Below are positions 35,454 to 42,807 of a DNA stretch of 45,735 nucleotides, piece after piece. Every line of letters begins with the position of its first letter. The first letter of the stretch is position 1. The stretch is from Rhodospirillales bacterium (lineage in GTDB: Bacteria > Pseudomonadota > Alphaproteobacteria > Rhodospirillales > Defluviicoccaceae): positions 1 through 45,735 of the forward strand of contig REES01000064.1 of the NCBI GenBank assembly GCA_007694935.1, written 5' to 3'. A model generated the notes under the pieces. The model worked only from the letters and a program-made list of their open reading frames with translations, was not told the DNA's origin and did no database searches. Position numbers and translations under genes: made by a program.

Positions 35454-36844
35454 GGCGCTTCTCCCGAGCCTTGATCCGGCGTGCCGGCGGCCCGCGGCGC
35501 ATCCCGGGGCACGTACAGCACCACCTCCACCGGCACCGCCTGGTCGGCCCCGACGTGGGGCCCATCGATCACCAGAGACTGGCCCGGGTGGAGCAGCGTC
35601 GGATCCAGGGTCAGGCCGAACAACACCACATTCCGCGGCGGCATCAGGTCGAACTCGCGCACGCTGTCGATGCTGCGACGCTTGAGACCAAGCGTACGAC
35701 GCTCGCGCACGCCCTGCAGCGCCGGCGCCTCGGCAATGACCGACCGGATCAGCCAAGCCGCTGCCTCAGCCGGGGACTGTCCCGGCGCAGCCCGCACGCC
35801 CACCAGCATTTCCTCGGCAATCCAGTCATCCCGCATCACCAGTGCGAACCGGCCTTCGGCCTCCCGGGTGAAGCGTACCGCCCGATAGGGTTCATGCAGG
35901 CGCTCCACCACCCGAGCGATGAACCCGGCCAGTTGTTCGAACGCCGGCAGGGGATCATCGTGGTGATAGGGCCGAAACTGCGGCGGCGCCGGCTGCCCGC
36001 CGAGACAGGCGACATTGCCGGCGGCATCGCACAGCGCCAGGTAGACCAGGAACGGATGCGCGTGGCCGGATTGCAGCAGTGCTTCCAGCCTTGGCAGCGC
36101 CGAGATCAGCGCGCGCACCGCCGGCCAGGCGACGCCGGCCACGAATTCGGCCCCTTCGGGCGCCGGCCCTTGCAGCCGTTCGGCCAGGGCAACCGCCCGG
36201 GCGCGCAATAGCGCCGCGACCTCCGAGGCGATGTCGTGCAGGCGGGAACCCGCTTCCACTTCGAGGGATGGCGACACGAACGGCAGCGGCACGAAGCCGT
36301 CGTCCTCGATCGAGACTACGGCCAGCGGCAGGCTGACGAACCGTCGCGGCGGCGCCAGACGCGGTCCCTCGGTGGCTTGCAGGGTCAGCAACGGCACCAG
36401 CCGCGGCACCTCGGCCACCCCATCGCCGTGCGCGTCAACCACGGTGTCTCCCTCGATCCGACGGTATCGGGCCAAGGCACCACTGTCGCCGGCGCCTTGA
36501 CCGGCTGCCGCCACGGCCAGATGAATGGCGACCGGTGCCGCGGCAGGTCCCGGATCCAGTGCCTTGAGATCGATCTCCAGCGTGTCGGCGCCCGGCGCCG
36601 GATGCATGGCCAGAAGACCGTCCGGCAACACGGCCTCCAGCCGGGTGACCCGGAACACCCCTTCGACCAGCAGACCCTTATCAATCTCCAGCCGGCGGAC
36701 ACCGCGATGGTAAGGAGCCGCGGCGTGGAGGTGATAGGCGATCAGGCTTTCCGAACGGCGGTCCGCCTGCTGGAAGTGCTGAGGTGCCAGCAGCATGCCT
36801 TCATGCCACAGCACCGCGTCCGGAATGGCACGCCCTTCCGTCAT
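35450..36844 (-). CDS. tssK: T6SS baseplate adaptor TssK
   Basis: 464 residues. The TssK hallmark AVLWHEGMLLAPQHFQQADRR opens the protein, followed by AAPYHRGVRRLEIDKGLLVEGVFRV, and the C-terminal neck/head ends in PRNVVLFGLTLDPTLLHPGQSLVI. It links the baseplate to the TssL/TssM membrane complex and recruits it to the inner membrane. It follows tssJ by 31 bases and is coupled to tssL. Confidence 0.95.
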   Translation of the reverse strand: MTEGRAIPDAVLWHEGMLLAPQHFQQADRRSESLIAYHLHAAAPYHRGVRRLEIDKGLLVEGVFRVTRLEAVLPDGLLAMHPAPGADTLEIDLKALDPGPAAAPVAIHLAVAAAGQGAGDSGALARYRRIEGDTVVDAHGDGVAEVPRLVPLLTLQATEGPRLAPPRRFVSLPLAVVSIEDDGFVPLPFVSPSLEVEAGSRLHDIASEVAALLRARAVALAERLQGPAPEGAEFVAGVAWPAVRALISALPRLEALLQSGHAHPFLVYLALCDAAGNVACLGGQPAPPQFRPYHHDDPLPAFEQLAGFIARVVERLHEPYRAVRFTREAEGRFALVMRDDWIAEEMLVGVRAAPGQSPAEAAAWLIRSVIAEAPALQGVRERRTLGLKRRSIDSVREFDLMPPRNVVLFGLTLDPTLLHPGQSLVIDGPHVGADQAVPVEVVLYVPRDAPRAAGTPDQGSGEAP

Positions 36845-36875
36845 CGGGAGCGTCGCCGCCGTCCTGCTGTCGGCA

Positions 36876-37367
36876 TCATGGCTGCACCTGGAAATCCGTT
36901 TCGCCGAGGATGACGGTCACGGTGCGGTCGTCGCCGAGGCGGAGGCGATGATCGCCCGGGGTTGCATAGCTCGCAAACATGAAGGTTGCCTTGCGCCCGC
37001 ACGGCGGACTCACCGACGCCCGATCGACCTGCTGTCCAGGCGCAAGTTCCCAGGACCAGCGACGGACGTCGTTCTCGGTATAGTCACGCCGGATCTGGTC
37101 TCGCCTGGCGAAGTAATCCAAGGCGGGCGTTTGCAACAATTGGGCCGTAAGCTGGTCATCCCTGACGAACAGCAAGTCGACAGCCACGGCGCTGTCGAGA
37201 TTGGCGTTCGGGTCTGCCCGGATGGTGAGATTGCTGACGCCGGACGGGTTGACGCAAAGCCAGGATGGGGTGGCGCATCCCGATGCGGACAGCAGTACCG
37301 CGAGGACCAGTCCGGATACGCGGATCGGGCCGTGTCGGGGTCCGAACCGATCTGTCATACCAACCAT
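36876..37367 (-). CDS. tssJ: T6SS outer-membrane lipoprotein TssJ
   Basis: 163 residues (a second ATG at residue 4 is possible). The signal peptide runs VSGLVLAVLLSASGC with lipidated C31; alanine at -3 is an uncommon but allowed lipobox residue. The mature domain follows the TssJ/SciN pattern: LTIRADPNANLDSAVAVDLLFVRDD, then LTAQLL and a final TVTVILGETDFQVQP strand. It anchors the TssM periplasmic domain at the outer membrane. The start follows the SPOR gene stop directly. Confidence 0.9.
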   Translation of the reverse strand: MVGMTDRFGPRHGPIRVSGLVLAVLLSASGCATPSWLCVNPSGVSNLTIRADPNANLDSAVAVDLLFVRDDQLTAQLLQTPALDYFARRDQIRRDYTENDVRRWSWELAPGQQVDRASVSPPCGRKATFMFASYATPGDHRLRLGDDRTVTVILGETDFQVQP

Positions 37368-37997
37368 CTAGGAGCCTTGCCCCGAACCGGAGCCCCCACG
37401 CGAGTCGATGCCGATAATCAACGCATCGAAACCCTGGCTGCGGCGCAGCTTGCCGGCGACGTCCAGGGCCTCGAGCCGATCCCAATACGGGCCGACCTGC
37501 ACCACGTACCAGTCACGTCCCTGTGAGTCAGGCTGAGCGACGATCTCGACCGGCAGCCCCAGAGCCTTGGCCGCCTCCCCCGCCTCGGCCGCGTTATCTG
37601 CATCCAGGAAGGCACCGATTCGGACCTGATAGGTGCGCCGGCCACCTTCGGCCGGACCGCCGCCGGCAGGTCGCGCTGCCGCGGACGCGGGTGCCGGCGG
37701 CGGTGATCCTGCCTCGGTAATGTCCGCCAGCGAATCGGCGGCCGGGCGGTTGTTTGCCGTCGGGCTGTCGGCCGGCAACGGGTCGGGAACAGCGATACGC
37801 CCGGTGTCCGTCGCATCCGGGTCGGGCGGCCGCGCATCCGTAGCCTCCCCACCCCCCATCTCTGTCGCCAGCGCGGTGTGCGGCGCCGGCTCCTGCACCG
37901 CCCACAGCGTAACCGCCACCCCCAACAAGAACGCCAGCAGAACGGCCAGGACGAAGCCTGTACCGATAACCAGCACGTCCCCCCGAATCTGGGACAC
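37368..37997 (-). CDS. SPOR-domain inner-membrane protein, first gene of the T6SS envelope operon
   Basis: 209 residues from a GTG start preceded by GGAG. A single N-terminal membrane helix (about 9-33: VIGTGFVLAVLLAFLLGVAVTLW) puts the rest in the periplasm. A Pro/Ala/Asp-rich tether (40-125) leads to a C-terminal SPOR domain (about 128-200), with YQVRIGAFLDADNAAEAGEAAK and WYVVQVGPYWDRLEALDVA. SPOR domains bind peptidoglycan strands stripped of stem peptides. The stop abuts the tssJ start, so it is co-transcribed with tssJ-K-L-M. It may serve as the peptidoglycan anchor or guide of the membrane complex; that job is inferred. Confidence 0.85.
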   Translation of the reverse strand: MSQIRGDVLVIGTGFVLAVLLAFLLGVAVTLWAVQEPAPHTALATEMGGGEATDARPPDPDATDTGRIAVPDPLPADSPTANNRPAADSLADITEAGSPPPAPASAAARPAGGGPAEGGRRTYQVRIGAFLDADNAAEAGEAAKALGLPVEIVAQPDSQGRDWYVVQVGPYWDRLEALDVAGKLRRSQGFDALIIGIDSRGGSGSGQGS

Positions 37998-38159
37998 GAC
38001 TCAACTCCACAGGCGACCCGGTTCGCCCTTCAGCGGGAAGACGGCAAAACCGTGTGACGATACCAACCGCAGGTTACATGACATCAGGGCGTCGACTCAC
38101 GCAAACAACCCGGTCCGGCTGCCTGCCGACCCTGGTGCCACCGATTTGCACCACCGATG

Positions 38160-38190
38160 AGCGTACCCCAATTAGGGCGGGCCCTGTCAA
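38160..38190 (-). promoter_or_regulatory. Candidate promoter of the SPOR-tssJKLM operon
   Basis: On the minus strand, a perfect TTGACA (38190-38185) is followed after 19 bases by TACGCT (38165-38160). The spacing is long and the -10 poor, but -35 matches of this quality are rare here. The transcript leader would be about 155 bases. The 261-base gap 37998-38258 has no gene. Confidence 0.42.
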
Positions 38191-38258
38191 GTCTTTCGGG
38201 ACGGCCTTGTGAAAAGAGTCCTTCCTTCAAACGGGGCGGCGAATCGCTTCCTGGTCGA

Positions 38259-38648
38259 TCACGGCAGCATCTGAGAAACCTGTCCCGGTGACGTCACCTG
38301 GATGACGCCGGCCCAGAGACACATCAGCGTGGAGGTGTCGTTCAGCGCCGGCATGCCGCCGATCAGCACGGTGGGGGATCCCGGCGCCCAGGGGGCTACC
38401 GTCACCGGCACGCACGGTTGCGGCGTCAACACCCCCGATGCAGACGCCGTGGCGGCGGCAACGGCCGGGTTGGCGATGCTGCTGCACATGCCGAAAGGCA
38501 GAATGTTCACCATCGGGGCGAAGTCCATGATGGTGGCGGCCGGCGGACCACTGACCAGAGTCCGGTTGACCGGCAGCACCACCAAGCTGCTCGGCGCCGC
38601 GCCGAAGCTGCACTGGAGCATCGCCCCCATGCACACCTGCATCGCCAT
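38259..38648 (-). CDS. PAAR-like DUF4280 protein, candidate T6SS spike tip
   Basis: 129 residues, a single domain. CMGAMLQCSFGAAPSSLVVLPVNRTL, then ATIMDFAPMVNILPFGMCSS and VLIGGMPALNDTSTLMCLWAGVIQV follow the DUF4280 family, a PAAR-like fold with several conserved cysteines. Such proteins sharpen the VgrG trimer and often carry or recruit effectors; this one has no extension. The gene precedes the SPOR-tss operon on the same strand, 261 bases away, so it is probably its own unit. AAGGGA precedes the start. It is the only PAAR-like gene in the window. Confidence 0.85.
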   Translation of the reverse strand: MAMQVCMGAMLQCSFGAAPSSLVVLPVNRTLVSGPPAATIMDFAPMVNILPFGMCSSIANPAVAAATASASGVLTPQPCVPVTVAPWAPGSPTVLIGGMPALNDTSTLMCLWAGVIQVTSPGQVSQMLP

Positions 38649-38704
38649 CGTTCGTGCATCCCTTTGTTTGCGCGTGGCAGCCCTTTATGATCTAAGGTTT
38701 AGGT

Positions 38705-38728
38705 CGCCTCGGGCGTTGTTCCGAGGCG
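38705..38728. repeat. Inverted repeat between divergent genes
   Basis: CGCCTCGG (38705-38712), 8 bases, CCGAGGCG (38721-38728), perfect arms. It lies 57 bases upstream of the DUF4280 gene and 166 bases upstream of the lipoprotein gene. No T-run follows on either strand, so an operator is as likely as a terminator. A weak CATAAA box lies between it and the DUF4280 start. Confidence 0.5.
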
Positions 38729-38893
38729 GCAGTCGGGATGCCGGCGCGCCAGCGGTGCCGCCGCGCGTCATCAAACCGCCGGCCCCCATCGAATTGCCAC
38801 AAGGGGCCGGCACGGTCCGGTCAAGGGGGCAGACAGCCATCTCGAAGGGGCAGGTTCCCGTTGGCGAACAGAATGCGAGCGATAGGTGACATC

Positions 38894-39283
38894 ATGAAAC
38901 AACGATTCCTTTCGACCACCGCACTATTGGCGGCCATGGGCTTCGGCTTGGCCGTGGTGACCGCGTGTGAGCAGGAGCGGCCGGCCCAGGAGGCAGCAGC
39001 ACCGGCGGAACAGGTGGAACAGGCCATCGACGAAGCCGAGCAGGTTATGGAAGAAGCTGTCGACGAGGCCGAGACCACCATGGAGGAAGCCGCCGAGGAG
39101 GCCGAGACCATCTTGGAGGAAGCCGCCGAGGAGGCCGAGACCCTGAACGAGGAAGCGGAGCAGCGTGCCCGCGAAGCGATGGAAGCCGTCGAACGCACCG
39201 CCGAGGAGGCTGCGCAGGAAGCGGAGCGCACCATCGAGGAACTGCGCCAGGAGATGGAGGGCCAGAACCAGCAGCAGCAGTAG
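38894..39283 (+). CDS. Small lipoprotein made of 11-residue helical repeats
   Basis: 129 residues from ATG 38894 (AGGTG upstream). The signal peptide ends in the lipobox VVTAC with lipidated C25. After a short linker, residues 42-129 divide exactly into eight blocks of 11 (for example EEAVDEAETTM, EEAAEEAETIL, EEAAEEAETLN), very rich in Glu and Ala, ending in Gln. Eleven-residue periods form right-handed coiled coils or long amphipathic helices, as in LEA-like and membrane-stabilising proteins. The envelope location is clear; the function is unknown. It stands alone, divergent from the DUF4280 gene. Confidence 0.8.
   Translation: MKQRFLSTTALLAAMGFGLAVVTACEQERPAQEAAAPAEQVEQAIDEAEQVMEEAVDEAETTMEEAAEEAETILEEAAEEAETLNEEAEQRAREAMEAVERTAEEAAQEAERTIEELRQEMEGQNQQQQ
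39017..39283 (+). repeat. 33-base in-frame tandem repeat region
   Basis: Eight 33-base units encode the 11-residue repeats of the lipoprotein. The central units, each containing GAGGAAGCCGCCGAGGAGG or a close variant, are the most alike at DNA level (about 39080-39150), suggesting recent unit gain. The outer units have drifted. Confidence 0.65.
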
Positions 39284-39462
39284 CAGCGCCGACACACAAC
39301 GCGGCAGCACCGAACGCCGCACGCCGGGCGCCGGGGGATCTCGCCTCCAGCCTCGGCGTGCGGTCGCCGCGCGGGCGGGTCTCCCGGTTCGGGACGGCCA
39401 GACGCCGGGTGCGGTCGTTTTAATGCCTCGACGGGACAAGCCCCCCACTGCCAGGAGTCGGA

Positions 39463-39945
39463 TCAGCGTGCCCGCATCAGGCGTTCCTTCTGGCGCTTCC
39501 ATTCCCGGTCCTTGACCGCGGCCCGCTTGTCGACCGTGCGCTTGCCGTGAGCCAGGGCCAAGCGAACCTTGGCGATGCCCCGGCGATTGAAATAGATCGC
39601 GAGCGGCACCAGGGTCATGCCCTTGCGGCGGACCGCCCCGGTGAGTTTCTCGATCTCCCGCCGGTGCAGCAGCAGCTTGCGCGGCCGTTTCGGCTCGTGG
39701 CCGAAGTGCTTGGCCGCCTCGTACTCGGGGATATGGGCGTTCACCAGATGGATTTCGTTGCCGGTTGCGTCGGCGTAGGCCTCAACGATCGAGGCGTGTC
39801 CCTGGCGCAGCGATTTCACCTCGGTCCCGTACAGGACGATTCCCGCCTCCAGGGTCTCCTCGATCGCGTAATCGTGGCGGGCCCTGCGGTTCTGGGCGAC
39901 GATGGTGCCACCCGATTCGGTCGCGACTTGACGGCCGGCGGCCAT
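39463..39945 (-). CDS. smpB: tmRNA-binding protein SmpB
   Basis: 160 residues. [44 protein letters not shown] is the family's OB-fold signature, and the basic tail ([25 protein letters not shown]) is the part that enters the mRNA channel. It delivers alanyl-tmRNA to stalled ribosomes. A tmRNA gene is not seen in the window. The first 15 residues are variable, and a later start is possible. The gap from the lipoprotein gene (39284-39462) is between converging genes and shows no clear terminator. Confidence 0.94.
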   Translation of the reverse strand: MAAGRQVATESGGTIVAQNRRARHDYAIEETLEAGIVLYGTEVKSLRQGHASIVEAYADATGNEIHLVNAHIPEYEAAKHFGHEPKRPRKLLLHRREIEKLTGAVRRKGMTLVPLAIYFNRRGIAKVRLALAHGKRTVDKRAAVKDREWKRQKERLMRAR

Positions 39946-40270
39946 GCGGGACCGCCTACCCTAGCAGCCGGTCGGGCGGCAACGCCCGCCCTCAAACGCG
40001 GCCCCCGGCCATCCCCACGTCATGCCGCCCACTCCGTCATTGCCTTGAAACTCCGTTCCTGCTCTCCGGAGGCCTGCAAGCACGCGCCCGGGCAGCGGTC
40101 CCGTGGGTGAGCGGCCGATGTCGCCAGTCCGGGGACGGCGCGTACCGCAATCCGGCCTGGATGAGCACCAGACTTCCACTCAACCACGGCGAAGACGGCT
40201 GATCGTGCCGGGCTCGATGGATCGCAGGCGGTCCAAGCGCCGATCGGCCGACTTGGCGGTCCGGCAGGTG
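39946..40270. other. Intergenic region upstream of smpB
   Basis: 325 bases without a supported gene. On the minus strand a stem GGGCGG-N6-CCGCCC lies within 39974-39997, shortly before smpB; it could be a terminator for the tRNA transcript or part of the smpB leader. Short open frames here show no protein features. Confidence 0.4.
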
Positions 40271-40346
40271 TGGCGCGCTCGGCAGGATTCGAACCTGCGA
40301 CCTTCGGCTCCGGAGGCCGACGCTCTATCCCCTGAGCTACGAGCGC
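40271..40346 (-). tRNA. tRNA-Arg (anticodon CCG), CCA encoded
   Basis: 76 bases. The acceptor stem GCGCTCG pairs with CGAGCGC; then come discriminator G and genome-encoded CCA (40273-40271). The D arm contains AGCTCAGGGGATAGAGC, the anticodon stem TCGGC/GCCGA encloses loop CTCCGGA with anticodon CCG, and the T arm contains GGTTCGAATCC. It decodes CGG arginine codons, which are frequent in this high-GC genome. It lies 19 bases downstream of the hydrolase stop on the same strand. Confidence 0.94.
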
Positions 40347-40365
40347 ATTGAACACCCCCCGGCCA

Positions 40366-41433
40366 TCACCCGGACGGCCGAGGTTGAAGCATCATATCGC
40401 AACTGTCTGGAAAGCGACAAGGGGCACCGGCACTCGCCGCGCCGTCCGCACCCGAGGGCAGGACCGCCGCCGGGTCGTCCAGCCAGACGGCGAGATCGCG
40501 CCAGACCGTCTCCGCTTGCAGGTCCCGCAGCAGCATGTGGTAGCCGTCCCGGTAGACGGCAATCCGGATGTCGCCCGCCTCCATCTGGTCCTTCCGCAGC
40601 CCGGCGATGAATTGGCGGACCGGTTCTGCCGGCACGACCTCATCGCGTGCACCGTAAAGAACAAGCGTCGGCCCCGCCAGCCGCGGGGCCGCGGCCAGCG
40701 CCGCATCCATCAGGTTGACCAGGCCGTAGACGGCATCGACCCGGGTCTCCTTGATGACCAGTGGATCACGGCCGAGCGCACGAAGCATAGCCACGTTGTC
40801 GGAGGCGACCACGCCGAGGCCCCGTCCGGTCACCGTCATGCCGGGCACCAGACGAACCGAGAGCCACAGCGCCCCCCGCTGATACCAAGGCATGGTGCTC
40901 CGCCCCCACACCGCCGGTGCCGCCAGGGTCAGGCCATCGACCGCGGGCGGAGCCGGTCCGGTGGCGGCGAGAATTGCGACCGCTCCGCCCATGCTCTCGC
41001 CCACCACGTAGAGCGGCAGGTCCGGATGCCGGCGCCGGAGCGCTTCCACCACCGCCGTGAGATCATCGATCAGCGCCTGCTGCCCTGGCCAGATGCCGCG
41101 GTTGGGCGCCCGGCCGAAGCCGCGCTGATCATAGGCGTAGGAGATGATGCCGTGCGCCGCCAGGAACGCCGCCGGCGCGGCAAAGAAGTTGCCGTAATCG
41201 TTGAAGCCGTGGACGGCCAGCACCACCGCCTCGGGCTCTTGATCCTCTGGTGCCCACACGTGCAGTGGCAGAACCACCCCATCGGCCACCCGCACGCCAT
41301 CATAGGCGAGGCCGGGCGTCGCGGCCGGCGGACCGGCGGGGATCACCAGGGGTGCACACGCGGCCAGAACCCAGGCGGCGAGCATCACCGACGCCGCCCG
41401 CACTGCCGCCGAACCGGTGCCGCAACCGGTCAC
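40366..41433 (-). CDS. Alpha/beta hydrolase lipoprotein (monoacylglycerol-lipase-like)
   Basis: 355 residues from GTG 41433. The signal peptide ends in lipobox WVLAAC (C26). The hydrolase fold gives HGFNDYGNFF (oxyanion region), YDQRGFGRAPN, nucleophile S147 in GESMGG, D264 in GARDEVVP and H299 in DGYHML, so the triad is complete. The HG-x-DY-GN and DQRG-GRS pattern is that of lysophospholipase/monoacylglycerol lipase enzymes. It should sit on a membrane facing the periplasm. The start overlaps the ABC ATPase stop by 4 bases, so the two are co-translated. The C-terminal 35 residues are extra and low-complexity. Confidence 0.83.
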   Translation of the reverse strand: MTGCGTGSAAVRAASVMLAAWVLAACAPLVIPAGPPAATPGLAYDGVRVADGVVLPLHVWAPEDQEPEAVVLAVHGFNDYGNFFAAPAAFLAAHGIISYAYDQRGFGRAPNRGIWPGQQALIDDLTAVVEALRRRHPDLPLYVVGESMGGAVAILAATGPAPPAVDGLTLAAPAVWGRSTMPWYQRGALWLSVRLVPGMTVTGRGLGVVASDNVAMLRALGRDPLVIKETRVDAVYGLVNLMDAALAAAPRLAGPTLVLYGARDEVVPAEPVRQFIAGLRKDQMEAGDIRIAVYRDGYHMLLRDLQAETVWRDLAVWLDDPAAVLPSGADGAASAGAPCRFPDSCDMMLQPRPSG

Positions 41434-42458
41434 GGTGCGGTGCCGGTGCCGACCGCTGGCGCAACCGCATCCAACGGCCCGTCCACCGCCGCGGTGAGCC
41501 GGAGGAACACATCCTCCAGGTCGGCTTCTTCCGTCGAGACATCGACGATGGTGAGGCCCGCCGCCGCCACCGCGTCCAGGATGGCTCCGGCCTGGGGCTG
41601 GCTGGAGGGGTAGCTGAAAACCAGCCGGCCGGGCCGGGCCAGCCGCACGGTAAACCCGGCGAGCGCCGCCGGCACCTCAGCCACCGGCTCCGCCACCGTG
41701 ACCGTCAGTTCCTTGCTGTCCAGGCGCTGCAGCAGCGCCTCGGTGCTGTCGCAGGCGATCAGCCGGCCGTGGTTGATGATGGCGATGGTGTCGCACATCG
41801 CCTCCGCCTCCTCCAGGTAATGGGTGGTGAGAACGATGGTGGTGCCGCTTTGATTGAGCCGGCGCATTGCCGCCCACAGCTGGCGCCGCAGTTCCACGTC
41901 CACGCCGGCGGTGGGCTCGTCCAGCACCAGCACCTTCGGGGTGTGCACCATGGCCTTGGCCACCAGGAGGCGCCGGCTCATGCCGCCGGACAGGGTGCGG
42001 GCATAGGCCTCGGCCTGCGGGGTCAGGCCCACCAGATCCAGGATCTCGGCGGTGCGCCGCCGCGACCGCGGCACGCCGTAGAGCCCGGCTTGAAGCTCGA
42101 GCAGTTCCCGCGGGGTGAAGAAGGGATCGATGTTGAGTTCCTGCGGCACCACGCCGATGGCGCGCCGCGCCGCCCGCATCTCCCGGTCGATGTCATGGCC
42201 ACAGATGCGGACCGTCCCGGACGTCCGCACCACCAGCCCGGCCAGAATGTTGATCAGGGTCGACTTGCCGGCCCCATTGGGGCCCAACAGGCCGAAGAAC
42301 GCGCCCCGCGGCACCGCGAGCGAGACGTCCGTGAGGGCGTGTACCGGCTCCCGGCGCCCGTGGTAGGTTTTGTTCAGGTTGAGGACCTCGATGGCGGCAG
42401 CGGGCGCGGCATTGCCCCCGGCCGGCGGCGATGTCCCGCCGACTTGGACACTAGCCAT
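41430..42458 (-). CDS. ABC transporter ATPase (DrrA/YadG type)
   Basis: 342 residues from ATG 42458; an in-frame ATG at 42506 would add 16 poorly conserved residues. Walker A is GPNGAGKS at about 59-66, Q-loop VVPQELNIDPFFT, signature LSGGMSRRLLVAKAM, Walker B VLVLDEPTAGVD, then H in LTTHYLEEAE. The C-terminal 100 residues match the regulatory tail of ABC-2-type export ATPases. No ABC-2 permease gene adjoins; the next gene in the operon is the lipoprotein hydrolase. The permease must lie elsewhere, or the pair has an unusual partner. Confidence 0.85.
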   Translation of the reverse strand: MASVQVGGTSPPAGGNAAPAAAIEVLNLNKTYHGRREPVHALTDVSLAVPRGAFFGLLGPNGAGKSTLINILAGLVVRTSGTVRICGHDIDREMRAARRAIGVVPQELNIDPFFTPRELLELQAGLYGVPRSRRRTAEILDLVGLTPQAEAYARTLSGGMSRRLLVAKAMVHTPKVLVLDEPTAGVDVELRRQLWAAMRRLNQSGTTIVLTTHYLEEAEAMCDTIAIINHGRLIACDSTEALLQRLDSKELTVTVAEPVAEVPAALAGFTVRLARPGRLVFSYPSSQPQAGAILDAVAAAGLTIVDVSTEEADLEDVFLRLTAAVDGPLDAVAPAVGTGTAP

Positions 42459-42505
42459 CGGCAGCCCCAACCAACAGGGGGCGATGGCGGCACGGAACGT
42501 CAGCA

Positions 42506-42553
42506 TTGATCATGGGAAGGCAAGCGCTATCATCCGCGTCCGGGCGCGGTCAA
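42506..42553. promoter_or_regulatory. Overlapping divergent promoters (ABC operon and zinc-finger/polA)
   Basis: Plus strand: TTGATC (42506-42511), 16 bases, TATCAT (42528-42533). Minus strand: TTGACC (42553-42548), 17 bases, ATAGCG (42530-42525). The two -10 boxes overlap, so only one polymerase could sit at a time. Both are modest sigma-70-like matches. Confidence 0.4.
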
Positions 42554-42609
42554 CGGCCGCGCCAACATCTCATGTGGCGCCACCCCAGTTCGGGACCAAA
42601 GGCCAATCG

Positions 42610-42792
42610 ATGAGCCAGGAACCTGCGATCGTCGTGGAAGGACGTGTCATCAATTGTGATGGCGGCGGCGGCCCGCTGGGCCACCCCAGTGTCTACCTGC
42701 ATATCGGCGAGGAAGGGGAGGTGGTGTGCCCCTACTGCTCCCGCCGGTTCGTGCTGAGCGAACGTGCCGCCCAGGCCGCCGGACACGCTTGA
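42610..42792 (+). CDS. Small CHCC zinc-finger protein
   Basis: 60 residues from ATG 42610 (AAAGG upstream). Zinc ligands are C16, H25, C40 and C43 (INCDGGGG, GHPSVYLHI, CPYCSRRFVL), the zf-CHCC pattern shared with mitochondrial complex I subunit NDUFS6. Alphaproteobacteria keep such a protein as a small complex I-associated factor, and it is often found beside polA. Role by family: respiratory complex I assembly or stability. It ends 15 bases before polA, so the two may be co-transcribed. Confidence 0.87.
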   Translation: MSQEPAIVVEGRVINCDGGGGPLGHPSVYLHIGEEGEVVCPYCSRRFVLSERAAQAAGHA

Positions 42793-42807
42793 GCCGGCGC
42801 GGTTCGG

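Noticed and set aside
39017-39283. Tandem repeats as a CRISPR array
   Set aside because: The repeats are contiguous 33-base coding units without spacers and are in frame in a lipoprotein gene.
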